From assembly GCA_034666705.1 (NCBI GenBank), contig JAXDLH010000102.1, forward strand, positions 1 to 20,042: a stretch of 20,042 bases of DNA, given 5' to 3'. How positions within the stretch are numbered: position 1 is the first letter of the stretch; every line of letters begins with the position of its first letter. Below the pieces are notes generated by a model. The model was given only the letters and a program-made list of their open reading frames with translations. It did not search any database and was not told the origin of the DNA. Of the stretch, positions 1 through 6,575 are shown one piece after another. This stretch comes from JAXDLH01 sp034666705. Lineage in GTDB: Bacteria; Chloroflexota; UBA6077; SHYK01. Both the position numbers and the translations under genes were made by a program.

Positions 1-1070
1 CTGTAGAAGTTGGTCGAACCCGCGGGGCCCAGGGTCGTAATCACCGCACCACGCACGAAGTCGATCTGGTAGAAGCAGCTCGGAATCATGACGGTCAGAG
101 AACTCGTGCCCGTACTGAAGTACCCAGTCTGCGACTGGTACACGGTCTGCTGGTCCGCGGTGTTGGCATCGAACGTCGGGCCAGGCGCCTTGTACGACAC
201 TAGCGAGAGTTGAATGTTGGAGCAGCCGGAGCGGACGGTAAACACCACCTGCACGGTGTCCCCCGCATGGGTGACCCCACCTAGATCCGGCACGTGCGTA
301 GCATTCCCGTTGATCAGGTAATAATAACCGGTGAGTACGGTGTTATCGGTCGGGCATGGAACGGGCGTTGGCGTATTCGTCGGCGGCGCCGGCGTGTACG
401 TGGGTGGCACCGGCGTGGACGTCTTGGTGGCGGTGCTGGTAGGGGTCTTGCTAGGCGTGTAGGTCGGCGGCACTGGGGTCTTCGTCGGGGTATTCGTCGC
501 AGTCGGCGTCTTCGTCAATGTACTTGTCGCGGTCGGGGTCACGCACGAGCCGGTGCCCCCGTTATTGGCATCGATCAGCCGGTTCTGGGCGCTGTAGAAG
601 TTGGTCGAACCCGCGGGGCCCAGGGTCGTGATCACCGCACCACGCACGAAGTCGATCTGGAAGTAGCAGCTCGGGATCGTCACCTGCAGGTAATTGTTCA
701 CCCCCGCACTGAACGACCCAGTTTGCTGCTGATACACCGTCTGCTGATTCGCGGTGTTCGCATCGAACGTCGGGCCGGGGGCCTTATAGGAAACCAGCGA
801 AACCTGCTGGCTCGAGCAGCCGGACGCAAGGGTGAAGACTACCTTCACCGTGTCCCCGGCGTGCGTATTCCCGGTCAGATCGTAGACGGTCGTCGTCCCG
901 TTGATCACGTACTTGTAGCTCGTGATCATGGTGTTGTCGGTCGGGCAGGTGCCATAGGCTGCCGCCGGGGCGGGCTCTGCAAGCGCACCGCCCAGCAGCA
1001 CACCAAATGTCGCGAGGATCGCGAGGAGGAGCGCTCGGATTCGGTTGCGTGCACCGTGCGGTTGTTGCAT
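1..1070 (-). CDS. Secreted multi-domain repeat protein with Thr/Pro-rich linker (partial, C-terminus beyond window edge)
   Basis: The reading frame is open from an ATG at 1070 through the left edge, so 356 codons are visible and the C-terminus is missing. Residues 1-38 form a signal peptide: basic n-region, hydrophobic stretch LLLAILATFGVLLGGALA, then an Ala-rich end. Domain 1 spans about residues 41-176. Residues 177-238 are a low-complexity linker of TPT, TKTP and PPTYTP units. Domain 2 starts at about residue 239 and runs to the edge. Both domains share CPTDNT, AGDTV, SYKAPGPTFDANTA, QIDFVRGAVIT and GPAGSTNFYS. Domain 1 has Cys 42, 85, 135 and 176, enough for two disulfides outside the cell. 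A single-domain paralogue lies upstream at 1511-2038. I do not recognise the domain and assign no function; a surface or exported role is inferred from the signal peptide and linker. The ribosome binding site is weak (GGGGGTATGGG). Confidence 0.85.
   Translation of the reverse strand, partial: MQQPHGARNRIRALLLAILATFGVLLGGALAEPAPAAAYGTCPTDNTMITSYKYVINGTTTVYDLTGNTHAGDTVKVVFTLASGCSSQQVSLVSYKAPGPTFDANTANQQTVYQQQTGSFSAGVNNYLQVTIPSCYFQIDFVRGAVITTLGPAGSTNFYSAQNRLIDANNGGTGSCVTPTATSTLTKTPTATNTPTKTPVPPTYTPSKTPTSTATKTSTPVPPTYTPAPPTNTPTPVPCPTDNTVLTGYYYLINGNATHVPDLGGVTHAGDTVQVVFTVRSGCSNIQLSLVSYKAPGPTFDANTADQQTVYQSQTGYFSTGTSSLTVMIPSCFYQIDFVRGAVITTLGPAGSTNFY
592..660. repeat. 69-bp near-perfect direct repeat of positions 1-69, inside the repeat-protein gene
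   Basis: Positions 1-69 and 592-660 are identical except for one base (A at 39, G at the matching site). They encode the same part of domains 2 and 1 (QIDFVRGAVITTLGPAGSTNFYS). Flanking parts of the two domains differ much more, so this patch points to recent duplication or gene conversion within the gene. Confidence 0.9.
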
Positions 1071-1230
1071 CCCATACCCCCATATCAACGGTCTCGATCG
1101 ACCCACGCTGGGGTCACGCATCGCGAGCCCAGGGAATAACGTGCTAAGGCGCACCCTGGGCGCCTGGGGAGAAGGTTATGCGCTCAGCAGCCCGGACCGG
1201 TGAGTCTGAGGTAGAGATACTGTTGAGTTT

Positions 1231-1257
1231 GTTACATATCCAGCGGCTCGTTACATA
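1231..1257. promoter_or_regulatory. Direct repeat GTTACATA x2 (19-bp period), possible regulator site
   Basis: Two exact GTTACATA copies lie in an AT-richer island about 160 bp upstream of the edge gene's start. On the minus strand they read TATGTAAC. No clear -35/-10 pair is seen, so this is only a candidate. Confidence 0.25.
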
Positions 1258-1434
1258 GGGCTGCCGAGGCGTCGCACGGAATCCGAGACCGGCTTGATCC
1301 GGGCCGCTGGGGTCTGATTCCGGAGTGGGTTCAGGATGTGGTCGGCCCGTCGATGTGCGCGAGAATGGCGGGAGGAAAGGCGAGTCGGATGATGGTGGGG
1401 GTGGGGACGCGGCGGCTGCGGGGCGCTCGGTCAA

Positions 1435-1451
1435 CTCCTTCTAATAAGGAG
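1435..1451 (-). terminator. Short hairpin after the single-domain secreted protein gene
   Basis: CTCCTT (1435-1440), loop CTAAT and AAGGAG (1446-1451) form a perfect 6-bp stem about 60 bp past the stop codon. There is no U-tract, so termination is uncertain. Confidence 0.3.
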
Positions 1452-1510
1452 CACGTACCGTCGCAGATGGATCCGGCTCAGCGGTGAACCAGGCCGAGCG
1501 CGCGGAGGAG

Positions 1511-2038
1511 TTAGTCGCCCCCGTTATCCGAATCCAAGAGGCGGTTCTGAGCGCTGTAGAAGTTACTCGAACCGTCTGGGCCCAACTGGGTGATCACCGC
1601 GCCGCGCACGAAGTCGATCTGGAAGTCGGCGCTCGGGATCGTGACCTGCAACGTGTTGCTGCTGCCGCCGCTGAATGACCCCGTCTGTTGCTGGCGCACG
1701 ACTTGCTGACTCGCCGTGTTCGCGTCGAACGTCGGCCCAGGCGCCTCGTAGGCGACGAGCGACATCTGGACGTTGCTGCATCCCGCGTGGAGGGTGAACA
1801 CCGCTTGCACGGTGTCACCTGGCCGGGTGTTGCCGGTGAGGTCGGCGATCGTTCGCGCATTGCCGTTGGAATCGGTGACTACGAAATGGTAGCCGTCCAC
1901 GGCGGAGTTATCGGTCGGGCACGCCGCGCCGGTGGCGCCCTGCCCGGAAGCTACTACTGTCCCGGCGACCAGTACGCCGATGGCCGTGAGAGTTGCGAGG
2001 CAGAGCGACTTCGCGCCAAAGGTAATCGAGCTCAACAT
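1511..2038 (-). CDS. Secreted single-domain paralogue of the edge repeat protein
   Basis: This 175-residue protein has an N-terminal hydrophobic signal (about residues 8-33, ending near ASGQGATGA), then one copy of the domain seen twice in the gene at 1-1070: CPTDN, GDTVQAVFTL, GCSN, APGPTFDANTAS, QIDFVRGAVIT and NFYSAQNRLLDSDNGG. The Thr/Pro linker and second domain are absent. Only two of the domain's four cysteines remain (Cys40 and Cys87): where the paralogue has SCYFQIDF this one has SADFQIDF, and the protein ends before the fourth. The ATG follows a weak CAGGGA site. The gene lies 167 bp downstream of the OmpR-family regulator on the same strand, so co-transcription or control by that regulator is possible but not shown. 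The function is unknown. Confidence 0.85.
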   Translation of the reverse strand: MLSSITFGAKSLCLATLTAIGVLVAGTVVASGQGATGAACPTDNSAVDGYHFVVTDSNGNARTIADLTGNTRPGDTVQAVFTLHAGCSNVQMSLVAYEAPGPTFDANTASQQVVRQQQTGSFSGGSSNTLQVTIPSADFQIDFVRGAVITQLGPDGSSNFYSAQNRLLDSDNGGD

Positions 2039-2205
2039 CTAGATCCCTGCCAAGCGCCGAGCCACCGCTTCGCCCCGGGTAGGCGCAGCGTTCCCGGTTG
2101 CGCTTCATGCACTGCGATCATCGTAGCCGAGGGCGTGCCCGCAGGCCATCAGAGTGTAGTTGCGATCACAGGACCGGCGCTTGCAAGGTGGGGGCGCCGG
2201 GGCGG

Positions 2206-2904
2206 TCAGTCCGCGTCCGGCGCGATGCTCAGCCGGTAGCCTACACCGGTGATCGAGACGATTCCGCCGTTGGGGTGGCGGCACAAACCGAGCTTCCTAC
2301 GGATATGGCTGATGTGCGTCTTCAAGAGTGAGACATCTCCGCCATAGTAGTTCCAGGCATAGTCGACGAGCCGCTCATTGCTGACCACCCGCGGGGCCGC
2401 CATGATGAGCGCGTGCAGAATCCGGAACTCGATGGGCGTGAGGCGCACGAGCTCCCCGTTCGGGCGGTGAATCTCGTGCGAGTCCACGTCGATCGACAAG
2501 CCGGCGATCTTGAGCTGGCGAGGCGCTTCGGTCGCATGGGCTTTGCCATTGGCCCGGCGACACACGGCCTCGATTCTGGCAGTAAGAACCCGCGTGCTGA
2601 ACGGCTTCGAGATGTAATCATCGGCGCCCGACCGAAACCCCTTGATCACATGCTCCTCTCCAGCTCGGCCGGAGAGGAAGATCACCGGGGTCGTACTCTT
2701 CTCGCGAATCGCCTGGCACACGTCGAGGCCATCCATCTTGGGGAGTCCAACGTCCAACACGACGACGTCCGGCCGCTCGGACTCCCAACGGTGCACCGCC
2801 TGCGCGCCATCGCTCGCGACGACGACGCTGTATCCGCCGCGCTGCAGCGCATACGCCGTTACGTCTAAGAGCTCCAGGTCGTCGTCGACGAGCAAAACCT
2901 TCAT
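2206..2904 (-). CDS. OmpR/PhoB-family DNA-binding response regulator (orphan)
   Basis: The protein has 232 residues, normal for this family. An N-terminal receiver domain (about residues 1-118) has the acidic pair Asp8/Asp9, phospho-acceptor Asp51 in VVVLDVGLPKMDG, the switch Ser in FLSGRAG and the conserved Lys in SKPFS. The C-terminal winged helix-turn-helix (about 130-228) has LTPIEFRILHAL, a recognition region SLLKTHISHIRRKLG and the terminal hairpin SITGVGYRL. I start at ATG 2904 (MKVLLVDDD) because GGAGGATCT lies just upstream; a further ATG at 2928 would add eight residues. No histidine kinase is adjacent, so the partner is unknown. It presumably acts as a phosphorylation-dependent transcription factor. 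The 11-bp-period repeats upstream (3002-3066) are its most likely own target, and the secreted-protein genes downstream are possible targets. Confidence 0.95.
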   Translation of the reverse strand: MKVLLVDDDLELLDVTAYALQRGGYSVVVASDGAQAVHRWESERPDVVVLDVGLPKMDGLDVCQAIREKSTTPVIFLSGRAGEEHVIKGFRSGADDYISKPFSTRVLTARIEAVCRRANGKAHATEAPRQLKIAGLSIDVDSHEIHRPNGELVRLTPIEFRILHALIMAAPRVVSNERLVDYAWNYYGGDVSLLKTHISHIRRKLGLCRHPNGGIVSITGVGYRLSIAPDAD

Positions 2905-3261
2905 AGATCCTCCAGGCCGCGATTGCAAGGGAACCCAGGTCGGGGCTCCCCAAGCCAGCTCGAACGGGGCGTGAACGTTGCGAAAAAATGAATGGGAGGT
3001 AACAACTCAATCACAACTCAACCGCTTCATGCTCCGGCCCAAAAGTTGAGGAAACGTTGTGATTCCGTGTCGCAAGTATTGCGGTGCCAGCCATGCCTCG
3101 TCAACGTGAGCGAGTTCACACAAATAGTCTGAGTAATCGAGCCTGCCAGAAGCGGGCCTGTACCGCCTCAGTAACGTAACAGACGCGCCGGGTGGCGGCC
3201 GGTATGATCTCGCCGAAGCCGTGAACGCAGTCAGTTCGCACTCGTCAGATGGTGGGGTTCG
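2905..3261. other. 357-bp divergent intergenic region (response regulator / antiporter)
   Basis: The region holds the start regions of both divergent genes. It contains two pairs of 11-bp-period repeats (3002-3023 and 3045-3066, annotated separately), a GTAAC direct repeat at 3171-3180, and a -10-like TATGAT at 3203-3208 that may serve the antiporter, though no good -35 is visible. I see no small gene. Confidence 0.6.
3002..3066. promoter_or_regulatory. Two 11-bp-period repeat pairs, candidate OmpR-family operator
   Basis: On the plus strand ACAACTCAA occurs at 3002-3010 and 3013-3021, exactly 11 bp apart. Read on the minus strand these are TTGAGTTGTGA then TTGAGTTGTTA. A second pair in the opposite orientation has GTTGAG at 3045 and GTTGTG at 3056, again 11 bp apart. 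OmpR/PhoB-type regulators bind as head-to-tail dimers on half-sites spaced 10-11 bp, and such a regulator starts 98 bp away, so autoregulation is the simplest reading. Confidence 0.55.
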
Positions 3262-4464
3262 ATGGAGCCACTCGTCATCGAGCACGTCGCTCAACAGTTG
3301 GCATGGCTGCTGTTGGGCGCCGCGCTGCTCGGGCTGCTCGCCCGCCGCCTCAGCGTGCCGTATGAGGTCGCGCTCGTGCTCGCCGCGCTCCTCGTGGAGG
3401 AGAGCGGGCTCGTAGCCGCGCCGAGTCTCGAGCCGAGCGTCCTGCTCTTTCTCTTCCTGCCGCCGCTCCTCTTCGACGCCGCGTTCCGCCAGGACGTGCA
3501 TCACGTGGGCCACATGGCGACCGGCATCCTCCTGCTCGCGGTCCCGGGCGTGCTGCTTACGGCGCTGGCCGTCGGAGGCATCCTCACCCTCGTGCTGGGT
3601 CTGCCGCTGGCGACCGCCCTCGTCTTCGGCAGCATCGTCGCGGCCACGGACCCGGTCGCGGTCGTCGGCGTCTTCCGGCGGCTGCACGTGCCAGGCCACC
3701 TCCTCGCGCTGCTCGAAGTCGAAAGCCTGGCGAATGACGGCACGGCCATCACCCTCTATACGGCACTGGTCGGGATCGCCCTGGCCGGCGTGGCAGACCC
3801 ACTTGCCATCCTGACGCTCTTCGGGCGGCAGGTCATCGGCGGGATTCTGATCGGCACGGTTGCGGCGCTGATCTTCTCGCGCCTGACCGCCGCGACGGAC
3901 GACCACCTGATCGAAATGACCCTCTCGACCGCGCTCGCCTATGGCAGTTACCTGCTCGCGCAGTCGCTGGACACCTCCGGCGCCCTGGCATGTGTGGCCG
4001 CCGGCCTGATCCACGGCAGCTTCGGGCGCGCGAGCGGGATGAACGAGGCATCGCGCCACCTGCTTGACGACCTGTGGGAGTACCTCGGCTTCATCGCCAA
4101 TGCACTCGTCTTCCTGCTGCTCGGCTTCACCGTCAACTTGCGGTTGCTGCTCGCACAGGCCTGGCCGGTGACCGTGGCGATCGTCGCCGTCTTCGTCGTC
4201 CGCGCGCTGCTCGTGGCCGGCATCCTCACGTTGCCGAAGCGGGCGCTCGGGATCACGCCGCCGGAGGGGGTGGTGCTCGTGTGGGGCGGCCTGCGTGGCG
4301 CCTTGACGGCCAGCCTGGCGCTGGCGCTGCCCGCCGCTACGCCCGGCCGCGACGTAGTCATCGCCATGGCGTTCGGCGTAGTGCTCTTTACGCTGGTCGT
4401 CCAGGGGCTGACCCTGCCAGTGATCGTCCGCCGGGCCGGCCTGGCGAAGCTCAAGGCGCTCTGA
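3262..4464 (+). CDS. CPA1-family Na+/H+ antiporter (NhaP-type)
   Basis: This 400-residue, very hydrophobic protein should form 11-13 membrane helices and exchange cytoplasmic Na+ (or K+) for external protons, serving pH and salt balance. Family signatures are present: FLPPLLFDAAF near residue 65-75, ATDPVAVV at 128-135, ESLANDGTAI at 154-163 with the Asn158-Asp159 ion-site pair, and GGLRGALTASLAL in the C-terminal half. There is no long cytoplasmic C-terminal domain, so it is the compact form. The start ATG is preceded by GGTGGGG. The gene stands alone: the neighbour upstream is divergent and the one downstream convergent. The exchanged cation cannot be told from sequence. A 489-codon antisense frame over this gene is a composition artefact. 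Confidence 0.93.
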   Translation: MEPLVIEHVAQQLAWLLLGAALLGLLARRLSVPYEVALVLAALLVEESGLVAAPSLEPSVLLFLFLPPLLFDAAFRQDVHHVGHMATGILLLAVPGVLLTALAVGGILTLVLGLPLATALVFGSIVAATDPVAVVGVFRRLHVPGHLLALLEVESLANDGTAITLYTALVGIALAGVADPLAILTLFGRQVIGGILIGTVAALIFSRLTAATDDHLIEMTLSTALAYGSYLLAQSLDTSGALACVAAGLIHGSFGRASGMNEASRHLLDDLWEYLGFIANALVFLLLGFTVNLRLLLAQAWPVTVAIVAVFVVRALLVAGILTLPKRALGITPPEGVVLVWGGLRGALTASLALALPAATPGRDVVIAMAFGVVLFTLVVQGLTLPVIVRRAGLAKLKAL

Positions 4465-4477
4465 GCATCTCCACACG

Positions 4478-4495
4478 CCGCGGGTGACCTCGCGG
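4478..4495. terminator. Hairpin between convergent genes
   Basis: CCGCGGG, loop TGAC, CTCGCGG forms a 7-bp GC-rich stem with one G-U pair, 14 bp past the antiporter stop and in front of the oppositely oriented dehydrogenase stop. No U-tract is visible. Confidence 0.4.
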
Positions 4496-4518
4496 GAAGC
4501 TAAACAGGCGGGGAGAGC

Positions 4519-5580
4519 TCAACCGGGAGGCGCCATGACGCCAGGCAGCGCGACACCCATTGCGTGAGCGCGCTCCACGAGCTCGGCCCAGTCCTCCTCG
4601 TCGATCTCGATACCAGCAGCGAGGTGCTCAGCGGCTCGCCGCCGTGCGCCTTCACCGGGCAGCCGGACTGCGCCGAAGCCGGGCCGCGGCGTACGGGAGT
4701 GGACGAAGCCACGCAGCTCTTCTACCAGGTCGAGGAACTCCTCCAGCGGCAGGAACTCCTCGACGTCGATCGCCTCGAAGAGCGCGCCGTTGATCGCCGA
4801 GGCTCCCCGGTCCAGCCAGGTGCGCCCGCGCCCATTGCCGGAGAGCAGCCCGCCGAGGATCTCCGCCATCAGGTGGAGGCCGCTCCCCTTGTGGCCGCCG
4901 AATGCCACGAGCGCGCCGCGGGGCGGGCCAATGAACGCGGCGTAGTCGGTCGTGGGATTGCCGTACCCGTCGAGCAGCGCCCCTGCGGGCAGTGCATGGC
5001 CGCGGCGCGCATCGCGCTGCAGCTCGCCCATGCTGAGGGTGGCGGTCGCAAAATCCAGCAGGATATGCTCGCCATCCCGTCCCGGCACGCCGAACGCCAT
5101 CGGGTTCGTGCCGGCAAACGGCTGCGCCGAGCCGTGCGGCGCCACATTACCGCCGCCCACGCTTACCGTGGCGAAGCCGATCATTCCGCTGGCGGCGGCG
5201 CGCCCCACATAGTCGGCAAGGCGCCCGACGTGGCCGGAGTGGCGGACGGCGACGATCCCGACGCCGTGCTCGCGTGCCTTGGTGACGGCAAGGTCCATCG
5301 CCTGCGTCGCCACCACCTGGCCGATCGCGAAGTCGGCGTCGATCACCGCGGTCGTTTTCCCTTCGCGGACGGTTCGGGGGTGGGCTTCGAGATTGATCAG
5401 TCCGTTCTTGATCCGGTCCAGATACGAGGCAAGGTGACCCGCGCCGTGGCCAGGGTAGCCCTGGACGTCCGCCTCGACCAGCAACGAGGCCCACTGGCTG
5501 GCATGGTCCGGCGGCACCCCGGCGGCATCCATTAGCCGCAGACAGAACGACTCCAGGTCGTCGCGGGCGATGATCGGCAC
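4519..5580 (-). CDS. Malate/L-lactate dehydrogenase family NAD(P)-dependent oxidoreductase (Ldh2 type)
   Basis: The protein (353 residues from GTG 5580) matches the Ldh2/MDH2 fold family, which is unrelated to classical MDH/LDH and reduces 2-oxoacids or related compounds with NAD(P)H. Visible signatures are LLVEADVQGYPGHG near residue 33-45, the catalytic-His region VRHSGHVGRLADY (His114/His117), FAGTNPMAFGVP at about 155-166, LDFATATLSMGEL near 175-187 and GGHKGSGLHLMAEILGG at about 228-244. I prefer GTG 5580 because TTGGAGG lies 8 bp upstream and family members start near this point; the frame stays open to an ATG at 5646, which would add 22 residues but has no ribosome binding site. The substrate (malate, lactate, ureidoglycolate, sulfolactate or a sugar acid) cannot be chosen from sequence. 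The gene is monocistronic and convergent with the antiporter. Confidence 0.9.
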   Translation of the reverse strand: MPIIARDDLESFCLRLMDAAGVPPDHASQWASLLVEADVQGYPGHGAGHLASYLDRIKNGLINLEAHPRTVREGKTTAVIDADFAIGQVVATQAMDLAVTKAREHGVGIVAVRHSGHVGRLADYVGRAAASGMIGFATVSVGGGNVAPHGSAQPFAGTNPMAFGVPGRDGEHILLDFATATLSMGELQRDARRGHALPAGALLDGYGNPTTDYAAFIGPPRGALVAFGGHKGSGLHLMAEILGGLLSGNGRGRTWLDRGASAINGALFEAIDVEEFLPLEEFLDLVEELRGFVHSRTPRPGFGAVRLPGEGARRRAAEHLAAGIEIDEEDWAELVERAHAMGVALPGVMAPPG

Positions 5581-5673
5581 GGGCACGGCCTCCAACACGT
5601 CGCGACCCGGGCCGCGCGTCGCGACGGAGATTCGTTGACGCCACATTTACAGCAGGCGACCGCCAATGCAACG

Positions 5674-5696
5674 GTGCCGGCTCACTATAGTGGCAC
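5674..5696. promoter_or_regulatory. Palindromic element in the divergent promoter region
   Basis: CACTATAGTG (5683-5692) is a perfect 10-bp palindrome, and GTGCC (5674-5678) with GGCAC (5692-5696) forms a second, overlapping inverted repeat. It lies between the dehydrogenase gene and the divergent broken gene. TATAGT inside it could be a -10 for the dehydrogenase, but I find no matching -35. Confidence 0.3.
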
Positions 5697-5747
5697 ATCT
5701 GGCGCCGCTACTTTGCAGCTACGAAGCCGGCTGAGGAGGCGTGTACC

Positions 5748-6144
5748 ATGACTGACGACGACATCAAACCGCAAAACCCACATCCCCCGAGTGGCGCGAG
5801 GATCTGAACCCGGACTTCATGGCAGGGCAGAACTTTACGGTTGAGAATGCGGACGCCGGGAAGGATTGGCCCACGGCCTACGACGTGAAGGCTGCACACC
5901 GTGCCCTCCACAACCTGGACGATGCGCTGCTCAAGCGGATTCCCGTGCTGCCGGTCGGCACCCGGTTGAAACAGGGAGCTACCTACATCGACCTGGCGCA
6001 GTCACGTCGGGCAGAGTTCACCGCTACGGCCAATATGGAAGTGCGTCCGGCCAGTTGATCGTGCCGAAGGCCGAGGTGGATTACCGGATCTGGAATCAGT
6101 TGATCGGCGTCCAGGACCCGGGCCGCCTCGAGGACGTCGCCTAG
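5748..6144 (+). pseudogene. Conserved-looking hypothetical gene broken by two single-base frameshifts
   Basis: An ATG at 5748 follows a strong ribosome binding site (GAGGAGG at about 5733). The frame begins MTDDDIKPQNPHPP and stops at TGA 5805-5807. One missing base in the CCCCC run near 5787 would join it to the next frame (EWREDLNPDF, then from 5819 MAGQNFTVENADAGKDW through ATYIDLAQSRRAEFTATANMEVRP). A second missing base near the CCGG at 6050 would join that to GQLIVPKAEVDYRIWNQLIGVQDPGRLEDVA, ending at TAG 6144. Repaired, the product is about 131 residues, soluble and acidic. I recognise no family. Both breaks sit at short homopolymers, so this may be assembly or sequencing error in an intact gene rather than true decay. 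Its stop overlaps the end of the convergent cupin gene. Confidence 0.65.
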
Positions 6145-6575
6145 CGCGGCCGGTCCCAGCCAGGCGGATCGGGTAGGTTGAAGATGAGCGTGTCCTGCGT
6201 CGAGCGGGCCACCACCATCTTCACGGGCTCGTGGTCCTGCGTGTTCATCTCGACGTGCACGAGATGGGGCGGGACCCAGACGAAGTCGCCCGGGCCCGCC
6301 TCCCATACCTCGCGCAGGTCGTCGCCGCCGTAGAAGCGTGCGATGCCAGCGATGATGTAGATGCCACTCTCGGCCTCGCCATGGTGATGGACGGCCGAGA
6401 CGAGCCCCGGCCCCAACTCGACGTAGCCAAGCCAGAGCTTTTCCGCGCCGACGAGGCGCTGGGCGATCGCCGCCTCGCGGATCATCGCACCGCTCGCCAC
6501 GTCCGGCAGCCGGTCGGTCGGCTTGATCACCCGCAACGCCGGCGCCTGCGCAATGCGCACCGGATCGAAGCTCAT
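6141..6575 (-). CDS. Small single-domain cupin protein
   Basis: This 144-residue protein has one cupin barrel. Motif 1 gives a metal site with His63, His65 and Glu69 (HHHGEAES). Motif 2 fits G(X)5P...H(X)3N with Gly96, Pro102, His107 and Asn111 (GDFVWVPPHLVHVEMN). With three His and one Glu it can hold a divalent metal, so it may be a dioxygenase, isomerase or metal-dependent sensor; the sequence does not say which. Its ATG touches the stop codon of the upstream bicupin dioxygenase gene (TAGATG), so the two are very likely translated together and act in the same aromatic-acid or hydroxy-acid pathway. Its 3' end overlaps the convergent broken gene by three to four bases. Confidence 0.9.
   Translation of the reverse strand: MSFDPVRIAQAPALRVIKPTDRLPDVASGAMIREAAIAQRLVGAEKLWLGYVELGPGLVSAVHHHGEAESGIYIIAGIARFYGGDDLREVWEAGPGDFVWVPPHLVHVEMNTQDHEPVKMVVARSTQDTLIFNLPDPPGWDRPR

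Larger units (their letters stand above)
1071..1510. other. 440-bp intergenic region between the two secreted-protein genes
   Basis: No convincing gene is present. It should hold the promoter of the edge gene (minus strand). An 8-bp direct repeat, GTTACATA, occurs at 1231-1238 and 1250-1257, and TTGAGTTTGTTAC at 1223-1235 resembles a motif upstream of the response regulator. A short hairpin at 1435-1451 lies near the 3' end of the 1511-2038 gene. A 96-codon minus-strand frame at 1144-1434 lacks a spaced ribosome binding site and looks like chance. Confidence 0.6.

Noticed and set aside
1..660. Repeated 69-bp blocks as a possible CRISPR array or mobile element
   Set aside because: There are only two copies 591 bp apart, and both are in-frame coding sequence for the same protein domain.
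294..1139. Plus-strand frame of 281 codons over the edge secreted-protein gene
   Set aside because: It is the antisense of a signal-peptide protein whose domains repeat in a paralogue; its own product is Arg/Gly-rich noise.
1144..1434. Minus-strand frame of 96 codons in the 440-bp gap
   Set aside because: It would start at TTG with AAGGAG directly touching it, and the Pro/Ser-rich product shows no domain or signal.
3007..4476. Open frame of 489 codons antisense to the Na+/H+ antiporter
   Set aside because: The product is Gln/Glu/Arg-rich with no recognisable domain, and the opposite strand has a full antiporter.
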